Shown: piece by piece, positions 1 to 8,556 of the stretch
Position numbering within the stretch: the first letter of the stretch is position 1
How the letters are laid out: every line of letters begins with the position of its first letter
Assembly: GCA_910579925.1 (NCBI GenBank)
Contig: CAJTVY010000004.1
Span: 69,405-133,404, forward strand
Direction: 5' to 3'
DNA: 64,000 nucleotides
From: an uncultured Dorea sp.
GTDB taxonomy: Bacteria; Bacillota; Clostridia; Lachnospirales; Lachnospiraceae
The notes under the pieces: generated by a model
Database searches by the model: none
What the model was told of the DNA's origin: nothing
The model's input: only the letters and a program-made list of their open reading frames with translations
Translations under genes and position numbers: made by a program

Positions 1-463
1 CATCCTGGTACTCATAAGAATCCTGCCGTACCATATCCAGAAAAATCTCATAGAAATCCGTATCGGAATGTTCCCCCGTCAGAAGGACAGAACGCAACGC
101 TCCCATGACCAGATTCTTGGAGATAAAGTTCATAAGTGGGATATTAAGCACAAGAGTATCTATCACATGATTGATAATAAAGATCAGCTGCTCATCCAGC
201 CCGGTTACCGGTTCTGACGCCCCGTCAAGGGCAAGCTTCGCCCCATGGAACAGCTCGTGAGTCTTGTGTGCAATCAGTTTGTTGCGGATATCATACTTGT
301 CCTTAAAGTACAAATAAAAGGTTCCCTTTGCAACTCCGGCCTTCTCTACAATATCCGAGATGGCTGTGGAGTTAATTCCTTTTGTAACGAAGAGGTCATA
401 GGCGCTGTTGAAAAGCGTCTCTTTTTTCTTTTTCTTATTCTCGTCAACTTTCCCCATAATCAT
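1..463 (-). CDS. TetR/AcrR family transcriptional regulator (partial, C-terminus off the window)
   Basis: The minus strand is open from an ATG at 463 to the window edge (154 residues seen). The N-terminus reads as a classic TetR helix-turn-helix: residues about 16-62 include AISDIVEKAGVAKGTFYLYF, with the family's typical GTFYxYF recognition-helix end. The start at 463 is preferred over the ATG at 457 because an AAGGAAAGGA ribosome binding site lies about 6 bases upstream. The C-terminal ligand-binding domain is incomplete here. It is transcribed away from the MMPL transporter gene at 700, the usual layout of a local repressor and its efflux target. It probably binds the TGAC-N5-GTCA repeats between the two genes. 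Family call is firm; ligand and target are inferred. Confidence 0.93.
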   Translation of the reverse strand, partial: MIMGKVDENKKKKKETLFNSAYDLFVTKGINSTAISDIVEKAGVAKGTFYLYFKDKYDIRNKLIAHKTHELFHGAKLALDGASEPVTGLDEQLIFIINHVIDTLVLNIPLMNFISKNLVMGALRSVLLTGEHSDTDFYEIFLDMVRQDSYEYQD

Positions 464-553
464 CGACTGTCCTTTCCTTAGGAACTATCCGTAAAAAGTC
501 TGCGGACATATTGGTTTCCTCTTTTAATCACAAACGTTTCCGTGTGTTTTCTT

Positions 554-583
554 ATTATAAACAGAAAACAGTCTGATTTTCAA
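554..583 (-). promoter_or_regulatory. Predicted sigma-A promoter of the TetR gene
   Basis: On the minus strand TTGAAA (583-578) is followed after 18 bases by a consensus TATAAT (559-554). It reads toward the TetR gene. The first TGAC-N5-GTCA operator (597-609) lies just upstream of this -35 box. Confidence 0.6.
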
Positions 584-596
584 GTCTGTAAAAAAA

Positions 597-675
597 TGAC
601 CAAAAGTCAAAATTACTATTGACTAATGGTCATTTTTGTAGTATAGTTCCTATTGTAAGAAATGACTATTGGTCA
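597..675. promoter_or_regulatory. Three TGAC-N5-GTCA operator copies, likely TetR sites
   Basis: Three 13-bp inverted repeats of identical arms occur at 597-609 (spacer CAAAA), 620-632 (spacer TAATG) and 663-675 (spacer TATTG). The second overlaps the -35 box of the MMPL promoter, the third lies between its -10 box and the ribosome binding site, and the first sits between the two divergent promoters. The positions suit repression of the transporter operon and possibly of the regulator itself. The repeats are seen directly; binding by the adjacent TetR is inferred. Confidence 0.75.
619..647 (+). promoter_or_regulatory. Sigma-A promoter of the MMPL operon
   Basis: TTGACT (619-624), 17-base spacer, TATAGT (642-647). 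It lies 53 bases before the chosen MMPL start and overlaps an operator copy. It also shows that an upstream in-frame ATG at 619 cannot be the real start. Confidence 0.75.
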
Positions 676-699
676 GAAAAAGAAAAGGAGCAGGTGAGT

Positions 700-2826
700 A
701 TGGTTCAGTTTGGGAAAAAAGTGGTGAAGTACAGAGCGCCGATCCTGATCATCAGCATATTGCTGCTGATTCCTTCTGTACTGGGGTATGTGAATACCAG
801 GGTAAATTATGATGTCCTTACCTATCTGCCAGAGGATATTGAGACGATGAAAGGTCAGGATATCATGGTGGAAGACTTTGGGACGGGTGCGTTCTCCATG
901 TTTATTGTGGATGGCATGGAGGATAAGGAGATTGTGAAGCTTAAAGAAGACATTGAGGAGATCAGCCATGTAGAGAATGTTCTGTGGTATGATTCCGTAA
1001 TGGATATCTCGGTTCCGGCAAGTATGCTTCCGGCTGAACTTTACGAGGTGTTCAATTCCGACACAGGTACAATGATGGCCATCTTCTTTGATGAGGGAAC
1101 TTCTTCTGACGGTACGATGGAGGCGATTGAGGAGATCCGCAAGGCGGCTGGAAAGCAGTGCTTTTTAAGCGGAATGTCTGCCATTGTTACGGATACGAAG
1201 AACCTTGCCGAGAAAGAGACGCCTCTATATGTACTGATTGCGGTTGCGCTGGCGGTACTGGTATTAGGGATTACGATGGAATCATTCTTCGTGCCGGTGC
1301 TGTTTCTGCTCAGTATCGGGATGGCGATTCTCTATAACCTGGGAAGCAACTATTTTCTGGGAGAGATTTCTTATATTACAAAGGCGCTGGCAGCAGTATT
1401 GCAGCTTGGTGTTACGCTGGATTACTCGATCTTCCTGATGCATAGCTATGAAGAGCAGCAGAAGAGATTTGACGGAGATAAAAAGCGGGCGATGGCACAT
1501 GCGATTTCCCATACCTTTTCTTCGGTAGTGGGAAGTTCGATTACAACGGTCGCCGGTTTTATCGCACTGTGCTTTATGAGTTTTACCCTGGGCCTGGATA
1601 TCGGGGTAGTGATGGCAAAAGGCGTGATCTTTGGCGTGATTGCCTGTGTAACGATCCTGCCGTCTATGATCCTGTGCTGTGATAAATTAATTGAGAAGAC
1701 GAAGCATAAGCCATTGCTGCCGGATATCGGCAGACTGTCGGAAAAAGTGACGAAGCGTTATCTTTGGTATGTGGCGGCGTTCCTGATTCTTCTGGTTCCG
1801 GCGGTTTACGGAAATAACCATACAGGGGTTTACTATAATCTGGACGAGACGCTGCCCAAGGAGCTTCCCAGTATCATTGCCAATGAGAAGCTGAAGGAAG
1901 ATTATGAGATGAATACGACCCACATCCTGCTGCTTGATAGCTCCGTACCTTCCTCGGATGTAGGGAAGATGCTGAAGAAAATAGAAAAAGTAGATGGAGT
2001 GAAGTGGGCGCTGGGATTAGATCGTCTGGTAGGTCCGGGAGTCCCTTCAGATATGCTTCCGGAATCCATTACCAGTATGTTAAAGACGGACCAGTACCAG
2101 ATGGTGATGATTAATTCGCTATATAAAGTAGCGTCTGATGAGGTCAACCGGCAGATTGAGAATATCAATGCAATCATGGATCAGTATGACGAGAATGCCA
2201 TGCTGGTTGGGGAAGGGCCTCTGACGGCAGATCTGATCACCATTACGGATAAGGATTTCAAGACAGTAAGCGTGGTATCTATCGGGATTATCTTCATCAT
2301 TATCTTAATCCTGTTCCAGTCCGTTTCACTGCCGGTGATCCTGGTTGGCGTGATTGAATTTGCAATCTTCGTAAATATGGGAATCCCGTTCTATACAGGG
2401 ACAAAGCTGCCCTTTGTGGCCTCCATTGTAATCGGAACCATACAGCTTGGTTCTACTGTAGATTATGCGATTCTCATGACCACAAGGTATAAACGGGAGA
2501 GAAGCCAGGGCAGAAGCAAGTATGATGCGGTTACGATTGCCCACCAGGCTTCGGCACAGTCCATTATGGTAAGCGCTTTCAGCTTCTTTGCGGCTACGGT
2601 CGGTGTGGGACTGTTTTCCAATATTGATATGATCAGTTCTCTCTGTATCCTGATGGCGAGAGGAGCGATCATCAGCATGGCGGTTGTTGTGCTGATCCTG
2701 CCGTCCATGTTCATGGTATTTGACAAAGTGATCGTAAAGACCAGCCGGGGATTCCTCCCAAAGACGGCAAGGGATCAGAGTAAGGGGAAGAAGACTATGA
2801 AGGAATGTTCTGACGGCGGTGTGTAG
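700..2826 (+). CDS. MMPL/RND-superfamily membrane transporter
   Basis: A 708-residue polytopic membrane protein of the MMPL (YdfJ-like RND) family. It has one helix near residues 12-30, a large outside loop, a helix bundle near 195-355, another helix near 370-390, a second outside loop, and a second bundle near 545-690. The duplicated family signature is visible as LGVTLDYSIFLMHSY in the first half and LGSTVDYAILMTTRY in the second. Start ATG 700 follows AAAAGGAG (683-690); an in-frame ATG at 619 lies inside the promoter and was rejected. Such proteins export lipids, hydrophobic drugs or surface components using the proton gradient. Substrate is unknown. It probably forms an operon with the heptad-repeat protein that follows and is controlled by the divergent TetR. 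Confidence 0.92.
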   Translation: MVQFGKKVVKYRAPILIISILLLIPSVLGYVNTRVNYDVLTYLPEDIETMKGQDIMVEDFGTGAFSMFIVDGMEDKEIVKLKEDIEEISHVENVLWYDSVMDISVPASMLPAELYEVFNSDTGTMMAIFFDEGTSSDGTMEAIEEIRKAAGKQCFLSGMSAIVTDTKNLAEKETPLYVLIAVALAVLVLGITMESFFVPVLFLLSIGMAILYNLGSNYFLGEISYITKALAAVLQLGVTLDYSIFLMHSYEEQQKRFDGDKKRAMAHAISHTFSSVVGSSITTVAGFIALCFMSFTLGLDIGVVMAKGVIFGVIACVTILPSMILCCDKLIEKTKHKPLLPDIGRLSEKVTKRYLWYVAAFLILLVPAVYGNNHTGVYYNLDETLPKELPSIIANEKLKEDYEMNTTHILLLDSSVPSSDVGKMLKKIEKVDGVKWALGLDRLVGPGVPSDMLPESITSMLKTDQYQMVMINSLYKVASDEVNRQIENINAIMDQYDENAMLVGEGPLTADLITITDKDFKTVSVVSIGIIFIIILILFQSVSLPVILVGVIEFAIFVNMGIPFYTGTKLPFVASIVIGTIQLGSTVDYAILMTTRYKRERSQGRSKYDAVTIAHQASAQSIMVSAFSFFAATVGVGLFSNIDMISSLCILMARGAIISMAVVVLILPSMFMVFDKVIVKTSRGFLPKTARDQSKGKKTMKECSDGGV

Positions 2827-2929
2827 AGAAAAGTGTGGGATTCAACAGACGGGGTTAAGTAAGAAGTATTATATAAAATCTGCGCTGCAGACGGCAGGCA
2901 GAGTATTAGTTTGCAGGAGGTATGATGTT

Positions 2930-5269
2930 ATGAATAAAAATAGAAAACGGGTAATGGCGGGAGCTATGGCGGTAGCGGTGACGGCAGGAGCGGTCGGGGC
3001 ATATGAGTATCATGGGTATGGCACAGAGGTCATGGCGGAAGAGGAGACGGCACAGATCCTTGAAGATGCGGCGAATACGGTGCTTGAAGGTCAGTCAGAA
3101 GATATTTCAGACGGCGCAAAAGGCGATATGTTCAAGGAAGAATCTGTCTATGTGAAAGCGGATGCCGCAGGCAATGTCACCAGGACCACAGTCACGGAGT
3201 GGATTAAAAATCCGGAAAATGGAGAACTGACTGACGCTTCCGGCTTACAGGATATCAGAAACATTAAAGGTGAAGAAGAATTTACAAAGGGGAGCGGCAA
3301 AGAACTGACCTGGAAGTCGGAGGGAAAGGATATCTACTACCAGGGGACAACGGATGAGAAGCTTCCGGTGGACGTGAAGATTTCCTATAAATTAGACGGA
3401 AAAGAGATTAAGGCAGAAGATCTGGCGGGAAAAGAGGGGAAGGTTGAGATTCATATTGACTATGACAACCATGCAAAGGAGAAGGTTGAGATTAACGGAG
3501 AGAATGTTGAGATGTATACTCCGTTTACCATGGTGACATCTATGATGCTGCCGACAGATGAATACAGTAACGTGACCGTCGACAATGGAAAGATCATGTC
3601 GGATGCAGATAAGAACATTGTGGTCGGGCTTGGTTTCCCGGGGCTTTCTGAGAATCTGAAGCTTAAAGAAGTGGATATTTCGATTCCAGAGAGTGTGACC
3701 ATTACGGCAGATGTAAAGGACGCTTCCGTGGGGCCTACTGTTACGGTAGCTTCTACGGAGATTATGGAAGAGTTCGATTTAAGCGATGTCCATGATTTTG
3801 ACAGCCTTGAGGATTCCATACATGAACTTGAGGACGCTTCTGCGAAGCTTGAGGATGGATCAGAAGACGCGGCAGATGGGGCGGATCAGCTTTTTGACGG
3901 TTCCAGGGAAGCAGCCGGAGGGGCCGAAGAACTTGCAGCCGGAGCGAAAGAGGCAGCCGGCGGAGCAAGAGAACTGGCCGACGGTTCAAAGAGTGCGGCG
4001 GATGGAGCCGGAGAACTGGCCGACGGTTCAAAGACACTTGCAGCCGGCGTAAATGAACTGAACGGCAAGAGCAAAGAACTGACCAGGGGTGTTAATACGC
4101 TGGCAGAAGGGATGTACGCATATACCGACGGAGTGTCGGGACTGAAAGAAGGAAGTGAAAACATAGCCAGTGGAGCAAGTGCGTTGAGCGAGGGGGCCGG
4201 CAGTCTGAATGCAGGGATTGCGCAGGCATCGGCCGGAGCCGGTCAGCTTGCGGCTTTAGCGCAGGCTGTCAGAGGCGGCATGGGCGAGGCGGCCTCTGGA
4301 TTAGGAGATGCGTCGGCCGGATTACAGAGTCTGGCAGACAGCTTAAGATCCATGACAGGAAATAATGGGACCGTAAGCGTGGCATATTCTGAAGTGAACG
4401 TGGCCGGAATTGTGGATCAGTATTTCCCGGATGCGGATGAAGAGACGAAAGCTGCGGCAGCCTCGGCAATCGGGGCGCAATTGGATCAGATCTACGCAAG
4501 TATGAATGAAGCTGTCAATGCAATGGCATATGCGGCGGATGATAAAGATGCAGCTATTAATGCCATTGCCGGTCAGATTGAAGGCGTAGGAGCAGGCATA
4601 CAGGGAGCGCAGGCACAACTGACAATACCGGGATATCCTTTAGTAGACGGTATTTCGGGAATTGAAAATGGCGCGGCCGGCCTTGCGGAAACACTTGGCG
4701 GTGCAGGCGCGGTCGGAAGCGGTGCGGCGTCGCTGGCAGCAGGTGCGGACGAACTGGCGGCAGGAACAGGCGAACTTAAGGAGGGAGCAGATCGCTTATA
4801 TGCCAGTAATAAGCCGCTTCTGGACGGAATGAATTCTTTAAAGGAGGGCGGTTCAAAGCTGTTAGACGGCGTCGGGCAGCTTTCGTCCGGAGCAGATAAG
4901 CTTTCAGCCGGAGCCGGCTTCCTTGCCGACGGAAACCAGAAGCTTTTAGACGGAGCCGGTCAATTATCAGATGGGAACCAGAAACTTGCCGTCGGAGCGG
5001 CTGCCCTTGCGGATGGGAATCAGCAGCTTTCGGAAGGAGCGGCTGCCCTTGCGGATGGAAACCGGCAGCTTGCAAACGGTATGTCAGAATTCAAGACGTC
5101 CGGTATTGACAGACTGACCGATGTATTTGACAATGATATAGAGTCTGTCAGGTCCAGGATAGATACCATGTCTGACCTTGGAAAGAATTATAAGTCATTT
5201 GCGGGAATTAAGGAAGAAATGAACGGAAGTACTAAGTTCATCATTGAGACGGAAGGCGTGGAAAAATAA
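2930..5269 (+). CDS. xxxLxxG heptad-repeat protein, exported, YhgE/Pip-related
   Basis: A 779-residue protein with a short basic N-terminus and a hydrophobic segment (about residues 9-25) that should act as signal or anchor. Residues about 40-290 form an unrecognised, probably beta-rich domain. From about 295 to 730 the sequence is dominated by Ala/Gly-rich heptads of the xxxLxxG type (for example ELADGSKSAADGAGELADGS), interrupted near 470-600. This repeat is typical of the extracellular part of YhgE/Pip and EsaA-like proteins; unlike those, no C-terminal membrane segments are seen. Start ATG 2930 is chosen for the AGGAGG at 2915-2920. It lies 103 bases after the MMPL gene and is likely its operon partner, perhaps an external stalk or cell-wall-spanning part of the exporter (inference). 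Confidence 0.82.
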   Translation: MNKNRKRVMAGAMAVAVTAGAVGAYEYHGYGTEVMAEEETAQILEDAANTVLEGQSEDISDGAKGDMFKEESVYVKADAAGNVTRTTVTEWIKNPENGELTDASGLQDIRNIKGEEEFTKGSGKELTWKSEGKDIYYQGTTDEKLPVDVKISYKLDGKEIKAEDLAGKEGKVEIHIDYDNHAKEKVEINGENVEMYTPFTMVTSMMLPTDEYSNVTVDNGKIMSDADKNIVVGLGFPGLSENLKLKEVDISIPESVTITADVKDASVGPTVTVASTEIMEEFDLSDVHDFDSLEDSIHELEDASAKLEDGSEDAADGADQLFDGSREAAGGAEELAAGAKEAAGGARELADGSKSAADGAGELADGSKTLAAGVNELNGKSKELTRGVNTLAEGMYAYTDGVSGLKEGSENIASGASALSEGAGSLNAGIAQASAGAGQLAALAQAVRGGMGEAASGLGDASAGLQSLADSLRSMTGNNGTVSVAYSEVNVAGIVDQYFPDADEETKAAAASAIGAQLDQIYASMNEAVNAMAYAADDKDAAINAIAGQIEGVGAGIQGAQAQLTIPGYPLVDGISGIENGAAGLAETLGGAGAVGSGAASLAAGADELAAGTGELKEGADRLYASNKPLLDGMNSLKEGGSKLLDGVGQLSSGADKLSAGAGFLADGNQKLLDGAGQLSDGNQKLAVGAAALADGNQQLSEGAAALADGNRQLANGMSEFKTSGIDRLTDVFDNDIESVRSRIDTMSDLGKNYKSFAGIKEEMNGSTKFIIETEGVEK

Positions 5270-5367
5270 ATAGGTATTAACATTTATATCCAGGATGTCG
5301 ATATATTATTGAAGGATGGAAAGGCCATTCTTATGCAATCTATCAAGATAAGAAAGGAGGAAGAATA

Positions 5368-6705
5368 ATGGCAATCAGTGGAATCGGTTCCTATGGATTA
5401 AACAGTCTGTACAGTTATCAGTCATCCATTAACAGTCTTCGCTTGACTCAGGCTCTTTCCAACAATCCGAGACTGAATCAGTCTTATTCATCTTCATCAA
5501 CGTCATCCGTCACGTCACGGAAGGCGGCGATGAATGCCAATGTCAGCTTTGTCAAGGATTACAGCAGTACCATGTCTGATCTGATGAATGCGGCGAATGA
5601 ACTGAGAAGTTCGAATAAGAACGGGGCTATGAGTGATCTTGCGATTACCAGTTCTAACAGCGACGTTGCAACGGCAAGCGGAAAATTACTTGTTAAGAAT
5701 GACAAGGAGTATGAGCTTAGTGTGGATCAGATCGCACAGGCACAGGTTAATGCCAGCGATGGAGTGAAAGGCTCTGATTATGCGAAGTCAGCGATGAATT
5801 TCACCGTAGGAGACGGCAAGAATTCCGTCAACGTCCGGGTGGGAACGACGAAAGCTAACGGAGGCTCCAGGACCAACACCCAGATGCTTCAGGAAGCGGC
5901 AGACCAGATCAATAAGAGTAAGGTCGGCGTGAAAGCCAGCGTTGTACACAAGGACGGAGTTGCCTCTCTGCAGTTAGAAGGCAAGGAGACAGGCGAGGGC
6001 AAGAATTTCACCGTCAGCGGAGAACAGCTTGGAGCGGCGGCAGGAATTGACAATGTGAAGACTGAAGCCTCCAATGCGAAGTATTCTGTAACCGTGGACG
6101 GCAGGACCACAGAATATGAGTCAGAGAAGAATAACGTGTCCATCGGTTACTACGGAGTAGACGTAGAGCTTAAGAAAGCCGGCGAGGCTACGCTGAAGGC
6201 TGGTGTGAATTCCGGAAATGTAGCTTCTGCACTTGGCGACCTGGTTGACGCCTATAATTCATCATTGAAGTTCCTTAATGATAATTATGACAGAGGAAGC
6301 GGCGTCGGCAGACAGCTTCGTAACATGATTACGGGTATCGGCTCTGAGCAGTCCTTAAAGCAGCTTGGGATCACGGTGAATAAGGATGCAACCTTAAGCT
6401 TCAGCAAGAGCACGTTCGAGAAGAATATGCAGAAAGATCCGTCTCTGACAAAGAGCCTGGTATCCGGTATGGGCGGAATCGCAGACCGTATGTTTAACAA
6501 GGCAGGCAGCGCTATGAATGTCAGCTCAAGGTCTCTGATTAATGGAAGCGGCTCTGACGTATTCTCCGGTTCGTCATCCGGCGTCTCGTCTTCTATGAGT
6601 GCGGCGACGAATCCATATAGCGTACTGGGTATGTATTCTAAGAGCGGGGCTTACAATATGAGCAATTATTATGCTGTTGGCATGATGATGAATTATCTGA
6701 TTTAA
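5368..6705 (+). CDS. FliD-like (flagellar hook-associated protein 2-like) protein, orphan
   Basis: 445 residues with the core of the FliD capping-protein family. The segment LSVDQIAQAQVNAS (about 117-130) matches the FliD N-domain. The region about 240-365 matches the FliD C-domain: YSVTVDGRTTEYES, the VDVELKKAGEATLKAG strand pair, LGDLVDAYNSSLKFLND and LGITVNKDATLSFSK. The start has a good AAAGGAGG. The N-terminus (first 50 residues) is Ser/Asn-rich, and the last 70 residues are Gly/Ser-rich with a hydrophobic end, not the usual C-terminal coiled coil. No other flagellar gene is in the window. It may cap a non-flagellar surface structure, or be a relic of a lost flagellum. It sits 98 bases after the heptad-repeat gene. 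Confidence 0.75.
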   Translation: MAISGIGSYGLNSLYSYQSSINSLRLTQALSNNPRLNQSYSSSSTSSVTSRKAAMNANVSFVKDYSSTMSDLMNAANELRSSNKNGAMSDLAITSSNSDVATASGKLLVKNDKEYELSVDQIAQAQVNASDGVKGSDYAKSAMNFTVGDGKNSVNVRVGTTKANGGSRTNTQMLQEAADQINKSKVGVKASVVHKDGVASLQLEGKETGEGKNFTVSGEQLGAAAGIDNVKTEASNAKYSVTVDGRTTEYESEKNNVSIGYYGVDVELKKAGEATLKAGVNSGNVASALGDLVDAYNSSLKFLNDNYDRGSGVGRQLRNMITGIGSEQSLKQLGITVNKDATLSFSKSTFEKNMQKDPSLTKSLVSGMGGIADRMFNKAGSAMNVSSRSLINGSGSDVFSGSSSGVSSSMSAATNPYSVLGMYSKSGAYNMSNYYAVGMMMNYLI

Positions 6706-6718
6706 TTACATGATGTCA

Positions 6719-6855
6719 GGGTCAAAAGGTCATGTGATTCATGCTTGCATGAATAAACATGACTTTGGGACCCGTAAAAACATGAAAAAGCAGCCCGATT
6801 AGGGCGGATTTTGAATGTTTTTAGGATTGTGGGAGCACGAAGTGCGGAACAATCC
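6719..6855. other. Chain of three stem-loops: structured RNA or intergenic repeat element
   Basis: Three adjacent hairpins fill the first half of the 429-base gap between the FliD-like gene and plsX. The first (6719-6773) has segmented stems GGGTC/GACCC, GTCATGT/ACATGAC and ATTCATGC/GCATGAAT around a TT loop. The second (6776-6822) pairs AAAAACAT with ATGTTTTT and GCCC with GGGC around GATTA. The third (6824-6855) pairs GGATTGT with ACAATCC and GCAC with GTGC around GAA. No ORF of note is present. It could be a dispersed intergenic repeat, a processed 3' UTR or a small RNA. Confidence 0.6.
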
Positions 6856-6895
6856 GTGGCATCATTACATCTGTTTATACTGATCAGCGGCGGTA

Positions 6896-6934
6896 CGCCG
6901 CACAGAAGGAAGTATCCGGCTGTGCGGCGTTTTT
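6896..6934 (+). terminator. Intrinsic terminator
   Basis: Perfect 10-bp stem CGCCGCACAG/CTGTGCGGCG with a 14-base loop, followed by five T. It ends transcription coming from the FliD-like gene and stem-loop region before plsX. Confidence 0.88.
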
Positions 6935-7021
6935 ATGCACAGCCCCGTGCAGAGGAAATCCCCTGCACGATTGATCTGACAGGTTTTTAAATGTTGGACA
7001 GAATGGGGTATTGCTTTTTCG

Positions 7022-7027
7022 TATAAT
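7022..7027 (+). promoter_or_regulatory. Possible -10 box of plsX promoter
   Basis: A consensus TATAAT stands 107 bases before plsX, after the terminator. The best -35 candidate (TTGGAC at 6994) is too far away (22 bases), so this is a weak call. Confidence 0.35.
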
Positions 7028-7134
7028 GTCTAGTAAAATTAGTCTAGTGCATCGTAGATTAAATAAATGGCTATGCAGTGAATATGGCTGGTTATTTAAT
7101 GGACGATGTGCCGGCAAAGCCAGGAGGGATACAG

Positions 7135-8157
7135 ATGACGGAGATTACGAATATAGCATTAGATGCCATGGGCGGGGACAATGCCCCGGCAGAGATGGTG
7201 AAAGGGGCGGTGGACGCCGCCGAGAAAGAGCCTGCCATGAAGGTATTCCTGATCGGACAGGAAGAGGTCATAAGAAGGGAGCTTGCGAAGTATCGGTTTA
7301 ACCAGGCGCAGATTGAAGTGGTCCATGCCTCGGAGGTGATCGAGACGGCGGAACCGCCGGTGAACGCTATTCGCAGGAAGAAAGATTCCTCTATTGTGGT
7401 CGGTATGAAGATGGTGAAGACGGGCAGGGCGGACGCATTCGTGTCGGCAGGAAGTTCCGGCGCTATCCTGGTTGGGGGCCAGACGCTGGTAGGGCGGATC
7501 AAGGGCGTGGAACGACCGCCTCTTGCATCGTTGATTCCGACAGAGAAGGGAGTGTCTTTGCTTCTGGACTGCGGCGCGAACGTGGATGCCAGGGCGTCTC
7601 ATCTTGTTCAGTTCGCCAAGATGGGGTCGATTTATATGGAACATGTTTTAGGGGTTCGCAATCCCAAGGTGGGAATCGTCAACATCGGTGCAGAGGAAGA
7701 GAAGGGAAATGCGCTGGTGAAAGAGACGTTTCCGCTTCTGAAGGATCTGAAAGACATCAACTTTACCGGAAGCGTAGAGGCCAGAGAGATTCCTCATGGT
7801 CAGGTGGACGTGGTGGTATGCGAAGCATTTTCGGGAAATATTATTCTGAAATTATACGAAGGAGTCGGTGCGGTCCTGATCAGCAAGGTCAAGGAAGGGC
7901 TTATGTCTACCTTGAGGAGCAAGATTGGCGCACTGCTGATTAAACCGGCGTTAAAGCAGACGCTGAAGGCTTTCGATGCCACTGAGTACGGCGGCGCTCC
8001 TCTTCTGGGGCTGAACGGCCTGGTGGTTAAGACCCATGGGAGCGCCAGGGCGAAGGAGGTCAGCAATACGCTGATTCAGTGTGTGACCTTCAAGAGACAG
8101 AAGATCAATGAGAAGATCAGAGAATGTATTCAACCGGATGTGTCATCCGCTGAATAA
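7135..8157 (+). CDS. plsX: Phosphate acyltransferase PlsX
   Basis: 340 residues, the usual length. PlsX makes acyl-phosphate from acyl-ACP for phospholipid synthesis and acts at the membrane face with PlsY. Recognisable features are the N-terminal IALDAMGGDNAPAEMVKGA, the VSAGSSGAILVGG glycine-rich segment, LLDCGANVDARASHLVQFA and VGIVNIGAEEEKGN. The ATG at 7135 is chosen over an in-frame upstream ATG (7081) because AGGAGGG lies 6 bases before it. It is followed by acpP and rnc, the classic Firmicute fatty acid/phospholipid order. Confidence 0.97.
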   Translation: MTEITNIALDAMGGDNAPAEMVKGAVDAAEKEPAMKVFLIGQEEVIRRELAKYRFNQAQIEVVHASEVIETAEPPVNAIRRKKDSSIVVGMKMVKTGRADAFVSAGSSGAILVGGQTLVGRIKGVERPPLASLIPTEKGVSLLLDCGANVDARASHLVQFAKMGSIYMEHVLGVRNPKVGIVNIGAEEEKGNALVKETFPLLKDLKDINFTGSVEAREIPHGQVDVVVCEAFSGNIILKLYEGVGAVLISKVKEGLMSTLRSKIGALLIKPALKQTLKAFDATEYGGAPLLGLNGLVVKTHGSARAKEVSNTLIQCVTFKRQKINEKIRECIQPDVSSAE

Positions 8158-8209
8158 AAAAGAACATGATGTATCAAAAATGAATAACAGGAAAAGGAGA
8201 AGAGATGGT

Positions 8210-8443
8210 ATGGAGTTTGAAAAGTTGAAAGAGATTATAGCAGATGTTTTGAATGTGAATGCAGATGAGATTACGGAAGATACAACTTTCGTGGATGACC
8301 TGGGAGCAGACTCTCTCGACATCTTTCAGATCATTATGGGAATAGAGGAGACATACGATATCGAGATTGACAATGAAGAGGCCGAGAAGATCGTTACGGT
8401 TGGGGATGCCGTGGAGCAGATCAAGAATGCAACGAATAATTAG
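8210..8443 (+). CDS. acpP: Acyl carrier protein
   Basis: 77 residues, acidic, four-helix ACP. The phosphopantetheine attachment serine is Ser35 in the motif LGADSLD. It carries growing acyl chains in fatty acid synthesis and supplies acyl-ACP to PlsX, whose gene lies 52 bases upstream. The start at ATG 8210 follows AAGGAGAAG; the nearby ATG at 8205 is out of frame. A strong terminator follows. Confidence 0.97.
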   Translation: MEFEKLKEIIADVLNVNADEITEDTTFVDDLGADSLDIFQIIMGIEETYDIEIDNEEAEKIVTVGDAVEQIKNATNN

Positions 8444-8462
8444 TGTAGGCATTGGAATGTTA

Positions 8463-8493
8463 GAAAAAGCCCGGCAGGGCTTTTTCATTTTTT
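8463..8493 (+). terminator. Intrinsic terminator after acpP
   Basis: Perfect 10-bp stem GAAAAAGCCC/GGGCTTTTTC around GGCA, then a run of T. A second hairpin (GGCTGCC/GGCAGCC, 8512-8528) lies in the leader just before rnc. Confidence 0.88.
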
Positions 8494-8556
8494 GAAATAG
8501 CATATGGAAAAGGCTGCCGATGGCAGCCTCTGGATTCAGTTTTGTGAGGCGATAGA

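Noticed and set aside
619..699. In-frame extension of the MMPL gene to an upstream ATG
   Set aside because: It runs through the promoter -10 box and two operators and has no ribosome binding site; ATG 700 has AAAAGGAG.
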